Shown in pieces: positions 1-7,276 of a stretch of 64,000 bases of DNA. The DNA is from Opitutaceae bacterium (lineage in GTDB: Bacteria > Verrucomicrobiota > Verrucomicrobiia > Opitutales > Opitutaceae): positions 186,001-250,000 of the forward strand of contig JAIXWF010000015.1 of NCBI GenBank assembly GCA_027482185.1. Direction: 5' to 3'. The notes beneath the pieces were generated by a model, which had not been told where the DNA came from, searched no databases, and was given only the letters and a program-made list of their open reading frames with translations. Numbering within the stretch: position 1 is the stretch's first letter; each line of letters starts with the position of its first letter. Both the position numbers and the translations under genes were made by a program.

Positions 1-257
1 GCCACCGAAATTCCGTGCGCGGCCGCGTCCGCGCGGATCGCGCGGCCGTCGGCGTCGTCGCCGAGCAGTCCGATGCCTTCCAGCGGAAACGGCGCCTGCA
101 GTTTCGCGAGGTCCTTGAGCACGTTGTAGGGACCGCCGCCGTTGCCGGCCGTGCGGCCGACGATGTGCGCGAGGCCGTCCTGCGGCGGCCAGGTGTCGAG
201 CAGCTTGACGTGGTCGATGAGCCAGTTGCCGCCCGCGATGATGCCGTGACGCGCCAT
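1..257 (-). CDS. PfkB-family carbohydrate kinase, N-terminal part (cut by window start)
   Basis: The first 85 or so codons are visible, reading from an ATG at 257 off the left edge. The N-terminus has the glycine-rich start of ribokinase/PfkB sugar kinases (GGNWLIDHV) and the GGGPYNVLKDLAKL segment with the conserved small-residue and Asn pattern used in sugar binding, followed by GLLGDDADGRAI, the usual GxxGDDxxG stretch. The family phosphorylates sugars or nucleosides with ATP in the cytoplasm. It starts 3 bases after the stop of the Gfo/Idh oxidoreductase, so it is the fourth gene of the deoR-led operon. The catalytic C-terminal motif lies outside the window, so substrate and completeness cannot be judged. 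Confidence 0.82.
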   Translation of the reverse strand, partial: MARHGIIAGGNWLIDHVKLLDTWPPQDGLAHIVGRTAGNGGGPYNVLKDLAKLQAPFPLEGIGLLGDDADGRAIRADAAAHGISV

Positions 258-260
258 GGC

Positions 261-1388
261 TCAGCCGACGCGGCAGACGCGTTGTTCGCGGTGGCTCGCC
301 AGCGCGGCCGCCCAGAGTTCATGGTGGGCGACGGCCTCGTCCGGCGTCGCGCAACCGAAGCGGTCGCCGAGCAACCCCGCGCGCTCGAGCAGAAACGCCG
401 CCCACATTTGCTGGAGGATATCGGGAAACCCCGGCTCGAAAATCCCGCCCGTGATCGTCTTGAACGGCGTCGCGAATCCGAGGTCGGTCTTCTCCCACCA
501 TTGCTCCTGATCGCGGCGGAAACGCCAGAGCGTCTTCGGTTCCTTCGTCGAGAAACGCACGCCGTGGTCCGTGCCCAGCGCCTCGAAGATCCACGTGTTG
601 GTTTCCGTCGGCGCCAACCGTTTCATCTCCAGCTTCAGCGGCACCGGCTCGCCGCCGATCGTCGCCGTGCCGTGCAAGGTCGCGTTGTCCCAGGTGTCGC
701 AGGCCGCCATACCGCCGCGGCCGTCCGGCCGCTGCGGATAGATTTTCTGCAGCTGCGCGAACAGCGATTCCGGTTTCCAGCCGAGGCGCAGCGGCAGGTG
801 CGCCACGTGCAGGCCGAGGTCGTTCATCACGCCGGCCTCGCCGCAAAAACGGTTCTGCCGTTTCCAATTGATCGGCTTCTTCGGGTCGAGGTCGCTCGAA
901 TGCAAAAACGCCGAGCGCACCTCGATCAGCCGGCCGAGCGCCCCGCTGCGCGCCAGCTGGAACGCGCGCTGCGCCCCGGGCAAAAACGGAAACTCCGACG
1001 ACACGCGCACGAAGCGCCCCGACTTCGCGCCGAGGTCGCGGATCCGCCGCGCCGCCGCCAAATCGATCCCGAAGGGCTTCTCCGCGAAGAGGTCTTTGCC
1101 CGCGGCGAGCACGTCGGCATAGATCGCCTCGTGCAGGTGGTGCGGCACGGCCACGTAGACGACGTCGATGTCCCCCCGCGCCAGCAGCGCGCGGTGGTCG
1201 GTGTCGAAATGCCGCACCGTCGGCACCTGCCGGAACCACTCCAGCACCGCCGGATTCACGTCGCACACGCCGACGAGCTCCGGCCGGACCGGCAGGTCCA
1301 GCAACGCAAACCAGCGCCCGAACGCGCTCGCCACTTCGCGGCCCATGAGGCCGCCGCCGATGATGCCGACGCGGACGACGGGGTTCAT
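261..1388 (-). CDS. Gfo/Idh/MocA family NAD(P)-dependent oxidoreductase
   Basis: 375 residues, the usual length for the family. The N-terminal Rossmann fold shows VGIIGGGLMGREVA (residues 7-20) for dinucleotide binding, and FAEKPFG (101-107) supplies the family's EKP motif with the catalytic/cofactor lysine. The C-terminal half is the alpha/beta substrate domain. Members oxidise or reduce sugars, inositols and their derivatives; the substrate here is not evident. The ATG start overlaps the aldolase stop by 4 bases and the kinase begins 3 bases downstream, so translation is probably coupled. The longer ORF-track version (522 residues) only extends upstream through the aldolase gene in another frame. 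Confidence 0.93.
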   Translation of the reverse strand: MNPVVRVGIIGGGLMGREVASAFGRWFALLDLPVRPELVGVCDVNPAVLEWFRQVPTVRHFDTDHRALLARGDIDVVYVAVPHHLHEAIYADVLAAGKDLFAEKPFGIDLAAARRIRDLGAKSGRFVRVSSEFPFLPGAQRAFQLARSGALGRLIEVRSAFLHSSDLDPKKPINWKRQNRFCGEAGVMNDLGLHVAHLPLRLGWKPESLFAQLQKIYPQRPDGRGGMAACDTWDNATLHGTATIGGEPVPLKLEMKRLAPTETNTWIFEALGTDHGVRFSTKEPKTLWRFRRDQEQWWEKTDLGFATPFKTITGGIFEPGFPDILQQMWAAFLLERAGLLGDRFGCATPDEAVAHHELWAAALASHREQRVCRVG

Positions 1389-2215
1389 GCGAGGAGTTTG
1401 AGGGCTGCGGCGACGTCCGCGCCGTCGTGCACGACGGCCATCAGCGCGCGGGTGATCTTCGCCGGCTGCGGGTGCTGGATGATGTTGCGGCCATAGACGA
1501 TGCCGGCGGCGCCCTGCGCGAGCAGCGCGACCGTGCGGCGGAGGATTTCTTCCTCGGAGGCCTTGCTGCCGCCGCGCACGAGCACCGGGATGCCGCCGGC
1601 CGTCTCGATCACGCGGCCATAGACGGCCGGGTCGTCCGTCGGGTCCGCCTTGATGATGTCGGCGCCGAGCTCGACCGCCTGCCGCACCAGCGGCACGATC
1701 TTGCGCAGGTCGCCGTCGACCATGTAGCCGCCGGCCTTGGCGTTGGGTTGAAAGACGAGCGGCTCGACCATGAGGGGCATGCCGTAGCGGTCGCAGGCCG
1801 GCTTCAAGCGGCAGATGTTCTGGATGCACTGGTCGGTCACCTCCGGTTCGCCCGGGATGCGGAAGAGGTTCACCACCACGCAGGCCGCATCGAGCCGCAC
1901 GGCTTGCTCGACGGCGTCGTCGATCACCCGCGAAAATAACGTCCGCGGGAGCTCCGTGCCGTAGACGTTGGCGACGTCCGTGCGCAGCACGAGCGCCGGC
2001 TTCCCGCGCACGGGCAGCGCCTGCAGGTGAGGCGCCTGCCCGACCGTGAGCTGGATCGCATCGGGCGCCGCGTCGACCAGCGTGCGGATCGCCGCCGGCA
2101 GGTTCTCGATGCCGGCGAGGAACGACGGCTCGTTGAAGAAGCCGTGGTCGAGAGCGACGTCGAAGCAGCGGCGGCTCCGGGGATTGAAGAGGCGGTGGAG
2201 GCGGGCGGTTTTCAT
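1385..2215 (-). CDS. class I aldolase of the DhnA/FbaB/LsrF (DeoC-like) family
   Basis: 276 residues with the TIM-barrel signatures of archaeal-type class I fructose-bisphosphate aldolases and LsrF: FDVALDHGFF (18-27), ADIIKADPTDD with the likely Schiff-base Lys189, VRGGSK (213-218) and the phosphate-binding YGRNIIQHP (241-249). The family cleaves or transfers carbon units of phosphorylated ketoses in the cytoplasm. It sits between a DeoR regulator (13-base gap) and an oxidoreductase (4-base overlap), followed by a sugar kinase. It may therefore cleave the product of those two enzymes, rather than serve as the glycolytic aldolase. Which sugar phosphate it uses is not readable from sequence. 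Confidence 0.9.
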   Translation of the reverse strand: MKTARLHRLFNPRSRRCFDVALDHGFFNEPSFLAGIENLPAAIRTLVDAAPDAIQLTVGQAPHLQALPVRGKPALVLRTDVANVYGTELPRTLFSRVIDDAVEQAVRLDAACVVVNLFRIPGEPEVTDQCIQNICRLKPACDRYGMPLMVEPLVFQPNAKAGGYMVDGDLRKIVPLVRQAVELGADIIKADPTDDPAVYGRVIETAGGIPVLVRGGSKASEEEILRRTVALLAQGAAGIVYGRNIIQHPQPAKITRALMAVVHDGADVAAALKLLA

Positions 2216-2228
2216 CGGGGAAAGTCGG

Positions 2229-2987
2229 TCAGTGGGCCACGTGGATACGGACGCCGTGGCGCGCCAACGCGGTGCGCGCGGCGCGGTCCGGCCGGCGGTC
2301 GGTCACGAAGTCGGAGAACCCGCGCCAGCCGGCGAAGCGCACCGCGGCCGGCTCCGCCCACTTGGTCGCATCCGCCAGCAGCACGGCGCGGCGCGACCGC
2401 CCGAGCACCGCGCGTTTCACCGCCGCCTCGAGCAGTTCCGTCGTGCTCGGCCCGGCGGCCTCGAGGCCGGAGGCGCCGACCAAGGCGACGTCGAAACGCA
2501 GGTGTTCCAGCCACGCGAGTGCCGGCCCGCCGACCAAGGCCCGGCTCAGCGGGCGGACCTCGCCGCCGAGGGCGACGACCCGCGCCTGCCCGCCGGTCGG
2601 CTCCGCGAGCAGCGGAAGCGAGTTGGTAAAAACGGTCGTGCCCGCGCGCCCGAGCAGCTGCCGGCCGGCCTCGAGCGTCGTCGTGCCGGCGTCGACGAAG
2701 ACCGTCGCCCGCGCGGGCACAAGCGCCAGCGCCGCCGCCGCGAGCGCGCGCTTGCCGGCCGCCGCGGTGCGCAGCTTGCGTTCGAAATCCGGCTCGGCCC
2801 CGCCCAGCCCGGGGTGCATGACGCCGCCGTGGGAGCGCACGAGCCGCCCGGCCCGCGCCAGAAACGCGAGGTCGCGCCGCAGCGTCGCCGCCGAGGCCCC
2901 GGTCCGCGCCTGCAGGTCCCGCACCGACCAACGGCCCCGCTCCTCGAGCAGCGCGGCGATCCGTTGGTGGCGTTCCTGAGCGAACAT
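2229..2987 (-). CDS. DeoR/GlpR-family transcriptional regulator
   Basis: 252 residues from the ATG at 2987, chosen over the upstream ATG at 3011 because MFAQERHQRIAALLEERG is the typical DeoR N-terminus. Residues 5-57 form the winged helix-turn-helix (SVRDLQARTGASAATLRRDL), and the C-terminal DeoRC sugar-phosphate-binding domain shows VFVDAGTTTLE (96-106) and FTNSLPLL. These regulators usually repress sugar operons and release DNA on binding a phosphorylated sugar. It is the first gene of the operon, 13 bases ahead of the aldolase, which suggests autoregulation. The operator should lie at about 2988-3052, where I could not define a convincing palindrome. Confidence 0.92.
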   Translation of the reverse strand: MFAQERHQRIAALLEERGRWSVRDLQARTGASAATLRRDLAFLARAGRLVRSHGGVMHPGLGGAEPDFERKLRTAAAGKRALAAAALALVPARATVFVDAGTTTLEAGRQLLGRAGTTVFTNSLPLLAEPTGGQARVVALGGEVRPLSRALVGGPALAWLEHLRFDVALVGASGLEAAGPSTTELLEAAVKRAVLGRSRRAVLLADATKWAEPAAVRFAGWRGFSDFVTDRRPDRAARTALARHGVRIHVAH

Positions 2988-3052
2988 GAGCGTTTGGAGA
3001 AATATGCTCAAATCCGTTCACCGCCCGTGCCGCAAGGGCAAAGGCGCCCCGC

Positions 3053-3595
3053 TCACCCGCCCGCCGGGTCCAGCCGATAGACCAGTTCCGCGACGCCCGA
3101 GCCGAGATCCGTCTCCTGCTCCGCGGTGCCGACGCATTCGAGAAGTTTCACGGCGGCGATGTTGCCGACGATGACCTCGGCGCGGAACCGCGCGACGCCC
3201 GCGCGCCGGGCCTGCGCCGCCAGCTGCCGGACCAAGGCACGGCCGAGGCCGCGCCGCTGCCACCCGTCGCCGGTGACGTACGCGACTTCGGCCGTGTCCG
3301 CGTCGGGCGCATCGCGCACCCAGCGCGCCACGGCCACCAGCGGCGCCCCGGGCGCCTGCGGGAGATCCGCGACCAGGGCAAATTGCAGCACGCCGTCGCT
3401 CCAGGTAAGGCGGCGCAGTTCGCCGGCGGAAAACGCGCCCTTCGGGTAATGGAAACGCGCGAACCGCGTTTCCGGCGAAAGCCGGGCGAGCCCCTCCGCG
3501 AGCCGCGGACCATCGTCCGGCCCGATCGACCGGAGGCGGACGACGGTGCCGTCCACCGTCCACGCAAAGGGTAATGCGCCGCCCGCCGGATCCAT
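3053..3595 (-). CDS. GNAT-family N-acetyltransferase
   Basis: 180 residues with one GNAT fold. Motif A is clear: VAYVTGDGWQRRGLGRALV, with the acetyl-CoA pyrophosphate loop Q-R-R-G-L-G at 113-118. The later NIAAVKLLECVG segment is the usual motif B helix. The N-terminal VRLRSIGPDDGPRLAEGL resembles the N-terminus of GNAT domains that are often fused to other enzymes, but here it stands alone. The substrate is unknown; many relatives act on proteins or small amines. It is transcribed divergently from the SRPBCC gene at 3677 and ends 65 bases from the deoR start, on the same strand. Confidence 0.88.
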   Translation of the reverse strand: MDPAGGALPFAWTVDGTVVRLRSIGPDDGPRLAEGLARLSPETRFARFHYPKGAFSAGELRRLTWSDGVLQFALVADLPQAPGAPLVAVARWVRDAPDADTAEVAYVTGDGWQRRGLGRALVRQLAAQARRAGVARFRAEVIVGNIAAVKLLECVGTAEQETDLGSGVAELVYRLDPAGG

Positions 3596-3676
3596 GCCGC
3601 ACCTTCAACCGCCGCCCAGGCGCCGCCAAGCGGGAAGCGGACGCGTCCGCGGGCCCGCCTCGCGCGTTCCACCGAC

Positions 3677-4144
3677 ATGATCCGTACGCTTTTCCGCGAG
3701 CAGCATGTCGCCGGCGACCCGGCCCGCGTCTGGGCGTTCTTTTCCACGCCGCGCAACCTGGCTGCAATCACGCCGCCGCACATGCGTTTCGAGATCATCG
3801 GCGATGTCGCACCGGTGATGTACCCGGGCCAGATGATCGAGTACCGGATCGGTGTCTTGCCCGGCGTGAAGATGCGTTGGCTGACCGAGATCACCCACGT
3901 GCGCGACGGCGAATACTTCGTCGACGAGCAGCGCATCGGACCGTATCGGCTCTGGCACCACGAGCACCGCTTCATCCCGGCGGCGGACGGCCGCAGCGTG
4001 CTGATGACGGACAAGATCACGTACGATCCCGGCTGGGGTCCGTTCGGAGCCCTCGGCGACGCCGTCTGGATCCGCCGGCAACTCGCCGCCATTTTCGACT
4101 ACCGCACCGTCAAGGTCGCGGAATTTTTCCCCGCGCCACGCTGA
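3677..4144 (+). CDS. SRPBCC (START-like) superfamily ligand-binding protein
   Basis: 155 residues matching the SRPBCC/CoxG-like fold used to bind hydrophobic ligands. The pattern is an N-terminal beta strand (REQHVAGDPARVWAFFSTPRN), the family's L-x-x-I-T-P-P-H-x-R-F turn, and a long C-terminal helix (DAVWIRRQLAAIFDYRTVKV). No signal peptide is visible, so it is probably cytoplasmic. Similar proteins often sit next to nucleoside-diphosphate-sugar epimerases or cyclases, but here the neighbours are a divergent GNAT gene and a convergent exported protein. The ligand is unknown. Confidence 0.85.
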   Translation: MIRTLFREQHVAGDPARVWAFFSTPRNLAAITPPHMRFEIIGDVAPVMYPGQMIEYRIGVLPGVKMRWLTEITHVRDGEYFVDEQRIGPYRLWHHEHRFIPAADGRSVLMTDKITYDPGWGPFGALGDAVWIRRQLAAIFDYRTVKVAEFFPAPR

Positions 4145-4159
4145 GGCTGTTCCGTCCGC

Positions 4160-5062
4160 TCAATTCGGGCGGCTCACGTGCCCGACGACGACCTCGCGCG
4201 TTTTCCGGACGATGCCCCAGAGCAAAGACGGATCGGCGGGATCGAAACAGAATGCCTGGCCTTCGGCCGGAATCGGGAGCGTCGCCACCCAACGCAGCAC
4301 GGAGCCGGCGGCGGGGAAATCGACCACGTAGAGCTCCGGGTTGTCGTGCCCGGTCAGATACAGGAGGCCGCCGGGACCGAAGGAACCGCCCGAGGCGCTG
4401 AAGCCGCGGTCGCCGAAACGCTCGAGCAGCGCCGGCGGCAACGCCCAGCCGCCCGTGCGGCGCCATTCGTCGTCGAAGGCCGCGAGATAGGTCCACGCAA
4501 TCGTGCGCCCGGGTTCAGCCCCGCGCACCGGCGGCGAATAATGCACGAAGCACGCGATCCAGCGTCCGGCTGCGGCGCCTTTCGCACCCGCCGGCGCGCG
4601 GTCGAGCCAGGTGAAAGAACCGTCCATGCGGCCGAAACTGTGCGAGGCCACGGGCGTCAGCGTCGCCGGGTCGAAAATCTCCAGCGAACTCAGCATCGGC
4701 GTACCGGGAAAGTTCGAGTGGATACCGTAGAGCCGGCCGTCGCGCACGATGCCGGCGTTGAGATGGATGTACTCGCCGCCCGCGCCGCCATCCCAACCGG
4801 CCACGCGCTCGCCGTTGCTTTTGCGGTACTTCGCGATCGTGCGGTTGTTGATCGCGTAGAAAAACTCCGCATCGACCGCCACGCCCTGGCCCGCCTCGGG
4901 CGCCTTGAAACGGCGCAACTCCTCGAATTTCCAGCCCGGTGTCGTCAGCTGCCCCACCGGCGGCAGCGCCGGCGCGGCGGGTTTCGCGACCGGCTCGGCC
5001 GCAGGCAAACGCATACCCGCGACGCCCGCCCACAGGAGCCCGACCAGAAAAACGGATTTCAT
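4160..5062 (-). CDS. exported beta-propeller-like protein of unknown function
   Basis: 300 residues from ATG 5062, preferred over 5134 because it begins a signal peptide (MKSVFLVGLLWAGVAGMRLPAAE). The mature part is rich in short strand repeats such as EFFYAINNRTIAKYRKSNGE, GRLYGIHSNFPGTPM, SLEIFDPATLTPV and GLLYLTGHDNPELYVVD, resembling propeller proteins that appear in databases as cycloisomerase-like. No catalytic motif stands out. It converges on the SRPBCC gene (16-base gap) and lies downstream of a lipoprotein gene in the same direction. It is probably periplasmic or extracellular. Confidence 0.75.
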   Translation of the reverse strand: MKSVFLVGLLWAGVAGMRLPAAEPVAKPAAPALPPVGQLTTPGWKFEELRRFKAPEAGQGVAVDAEFFYAINNRTIAKYRKSNGERVAGWDGGAGGEYIHLNAGIVRDGRLYGIHSNFPGTPMLSSLEIFDPATLTPVASHSFGRMDGSFTWLDRAPAGAKGAAAGRWIACFVHYSPPVRGAEPGRTIAWTYLAAFDDEWRRTGGWALPPALLERFGDRGFSASGGSFGPGGLLYLTGHDNPELYVVDFPAAGSVLRWVATLPIPAEGQAFCFDPADPSLLWGIVRKTREVVVGHVSRPN

Positions 5063-5156
5063 CGGGCCTGAGCCAAGGGCCGCGCCGCCCGGGCGGAAAC
5101 AACGAAACGCCGCCGTCGCGTCACGTTTTGGCAACGGCCGCGGCCGTCGCTCCGCG

Positions 5157-5816
5157 TCACTTCCCTGCCGGCTTGATCGACTTCACGAACTCGCGAAACG
5201 CCGCCTTCTCCTTCGTCACCAGCGCGTCCGGGCCGGTCAGCTTGAAAAACCACGTCGCGCCTTCGTACGCCACGAAGGCGCCGAGCACGCGCGTCGCGCC
5301 GCCCTGGCCCGTGCCGAGCATCTCGACGATGCCGATTTTCAAACCGTTGGCCTCGACGCGTTCGATCGAGCGGACGGCTTCGTCCGGCGCCACCGGCGGC
5401 AACTGGATCTGCCCGCGCCAACGATTGACGTTGGCCGCCTCGCCGCCGACGTCGCCCGGGAAGGCGGTGATGGCCAACTCCGCGGTCGCGCCGCCGTCGC
5501 CGGCGATCGCGAACGTGCCCTTGCGCATGCCGCCGGCGCCTTTGTCCTGCCAATGCTTCGGGCCGGTCCAGCCGAGGCCGGAGCCGGACGCCGTCGCCAC
5601 CGGCGTTGACGCCATGGCATTGCCGCCGCCGGCCGGCGCACCTGCCGGGGCCGCAGCCGGAGCGGACGGAGCCGCGGGGGCGGACGCCGCGGGCATCGCG
5701 GGCGCGGCGTCTTTCTCCTTCGGAATCCGGTAGGCGGTGACTTCCTTTTCGCGGCAGGCGGAAAAGAGGACCGGCAGGGCGAGGACGCAGGCAACGGCGA
5801 AGGGGCGACGCATCAT
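5157..5816 (-). CDS. predicted lipoprotein of unknown function
   Basis: 219 residues from ATG 5816 (ATG 5813 is equally possible). The N-terminus has a lipoprotein signal with lipobox LFSAC at Cys21, then a low-complexity Ala/Pro linker at about 35-65. The globular C-terminal part (LGWTGPKHWQDKGAGGMRKG, FAIAGDGGATAELAITAFPG, VKSIKPAG) recurs in verrucomicrobial and planctomycete lipoproteins of unknown role; I recognise the pattern but no function. It is likely anchored to a membrane facing the periplasm. It precedes the exported propeller-like gene by 94 bases on the same strand, so the two could be co-transcribed. Confidence 0.75.
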   Translation of the reverse strand: MMRRPFAVACVLALPVLFSACREKEVTAYRIPKEKDAAPAMPAASAPAAPSAPAAAPAGAPAGGGNAMASTPVATASGSGLGWTGPKHWQDKGAGGMRKGTFAIAGDGGATAELAITAFPGDVGGEAANVNRWRGQIQLPPVAPDEAVRSIERVEANGLKIGIVEMLGTGQGGATRVLGAFVAYEGATWFFKLTGPDALVTKEKAAFREFVKSIKPAGK

Positions 5817-5980
5817 GGAGCCAACGGAAACAACCCGCCGCGCGAGCGCAAGCGCGCCGCAGACCGCGGCCTCCCTACACCAAACCCAAAGCCTGTTCCT
5901 GCTTCGTCCGCTCCGGCCCGATCCTGTACATCCTGTCCTCACTGCAAAGCGCCCGCAGATACCCTGCGCCGCGTCCGCCT

Positions 5981-6823
5981 TCACGCCGCCGCCACGGCCC
6001 GCAACGACGCCAACGCATCCGGAATCGCCACCGTCTGCCGTTTGCGGTCGAGGAAGAAATTGATTTCCCGGAAGCCAATATCCGCCAGGAGCCGCAGCGC
6101 CGTCTCGTAACCGTCGGCCACACGCTGGGGTTTGTGCGCATCGGCGCCGAGCACGACGGGAATGCCGCGGGCGCGGATGAATTCGAGGATGCGCGGGCCG
6201 GGATTCATTTCCGGCAACGCTTTGTTCACGCCCGAGGTGTTGAGCTCCATCGCGACGCCGGTCTTCGCGATGCGGTCGAGCGCCCGCTGGATATGCGATT
6301 CGATCCGCGAAAAAACCCATTCGTGCGGCGCTTCGTTTTTCACGAGATCCGGGTGGGCCAGCGTATCGAAGAGCCCGGTCTCGGCCGATTGCGCGAGGTG
6401 TTCGAAATAGGTCTGCTGGTAATCGAACCAGTCGCCGCGGAAGTAACGCGATTTGTAGTCGGGCACCTGCGTGTGCACGGAACCGAGCACGTGGTGGAGC
6501 GGCACGCGCGCGTGGAGTTTTTCCAGCCACGGTTCGACGCCGGGATAGAAATCGCTCTCGAGGCCGAGGCGGACATCGATCTTGCCCGCGTAGGCTTCGC
6601 GCGTCGCGGCGATCAGGTCGACATAGGTGCCGTATTGCTCCGGCGTCATCCGCACCGCGTGGGAAATGCCGTCGGGCAAAGGACAATGGCAGGTGAAGAC
6701 GATGCCCTTGAGCCCGCGCGCGAGGGCGACGGCGGCGTACTCGGCCGGCTCGCCGCGGGCGTGCTTGCACAGCGGCGTGTGGGAATGGGATTCGTAGAGA
6801 AGGGCGGCGGGCGCGGTGGACAT
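5981..6823 (-). CDS. histidinol-phosphatase, PHP family (HisJ/HisK type)
   Basis: 280 residues. The PHP metal site is visible: SHSHTPLCKHARG (12-24), IVFTCHCPLP, LGLESDFYPG, VLGSVHTQVP and LGADAHKPQRV near the C-terminus. The closely matching HTPLCxHAxG start and the CHCPLP segment fit the HisJ histidinol-phosphatase family, which removes phosphate from L-histidinol phosphate in histidine synthesis. No other his gene lies in the window, and PHP phosphatases are easily mis-assigned, so the substrate call is an inference from motif spacing. It is transcribed away from the DUF485/actP operon, with a 129-base divergent gap. Confidence 0.85.
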   Translation of the reverse strand: MSTAPAALLYESHSHTPLCKHARGEPAEYAAVALARGLKGIVFTCHCPLPDGISHAVRMTPEQYGTYVDLIAATREAYAGKIDVRLGLESDFYPGVEPWLEKLHARVPLHHVLGSVHTQVPDYKSRYFRGDWFDYQQTYFEHLAQSAETGLFDTLAHPDLVKNEAPHEWVFSRIESHIQRALDRIAKTGVAMELNTSGVNKALPEMNPGPRILEFIRARGIPVVLGADAHKPQRVADGYETALRLLADIGFREINFFLDRKRQTVAIPDALASLRAVAAA

Positions 6824-6952
6824 CGGGCGAAGCCGCTCACCGTGGCGCGCCGGCGGCCGGACTGCAATCCGCCAGCGCGCGCGGCCCCGTCCGTCTCGCA
6901 GGCAAGACGCGGGCTTGCGCAGCACCGGTCGGTTACCAAGCTCCTGCTCCGC

Positions 6953-7273
6953 ATGCCCCCACCCACCCCCGATCACGACGACGTGATCCACAGCGAGTCG
7001 TTTCTCCGTTCCCTGATGCGCCGGCAACTCGCGCTCTCGATTTCCTGCGCCGCGACATTCTTCGTGGCGCTGCTCGGCGTCCCGCTCCTGAACTACTTTG
7101 CGCCGGCCCTGATGGCGACGCGCGTCGGCGGCTTCACCCTGAGCTGGCTGCTGCTGGGGGTGCTGTTCTTCCCCTTCGTCTGGATCATCTCCTTTATCTT
7201 CATCAAACGCTCGATCGCGCTCGAGGACCAGGAAGTCGCCGATGTGCAACGGGACGGCAAAGGAGGGAACTGA
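6953..7273 (+). CDS. DUF485 small membrane protein, partner of acetate symporter
   Basis: 106 residues with two predicted transmembrane helices (LALSISCAATFFVALLGVPL and FTLSWLLLGVLFFPFVWII) separated by a short loop, as in the DUF485/YjcH family. The start is set by the ATG at 6953. The ORF track extends the frame far upstream, through the antisense of the phosphatase gene. Family members are encoded immediately ahead of the sodium/acetate symporter ActP, exactly as here (stop at 7273, symporter ATG at 7277), and are thought to assist or modulate it. Located in the inner membrane. Confidence 0.9.
   Translation: MPPPTPDHDDVIHSESFLRSLMRRQLALSISCAATFFVALLGVPLLNYFAPALMATRVGGFTLSWLLLGVLFFPFVWIISFIFIKRSIALEDQEVADVQRDGKGGN
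7261..7266 (+). promoter_or_regulatory. strong Shine-Dalgarno of actP inside the DUF485 gene
   Basis: AGGAGG ends 10 bases ahead of the actP ATG at 7277 and lies within the last codons of the DUF485 gene. It is one of the few near-consensus ribosome-binding sites in the window and supports both the actP start and translational linkage of the pair. Confidence 0.7.
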
Positions 7274-7276
7274 GCC

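Noticed and set aside
15-1496. Long plus-strand ORF (493 aa) opposite the aldolase and oxidoreductase genes
   Set aside because: Arg/Val/Ala-rich antisense shadow of clear minus-strand enzymes; no recognisable domain.
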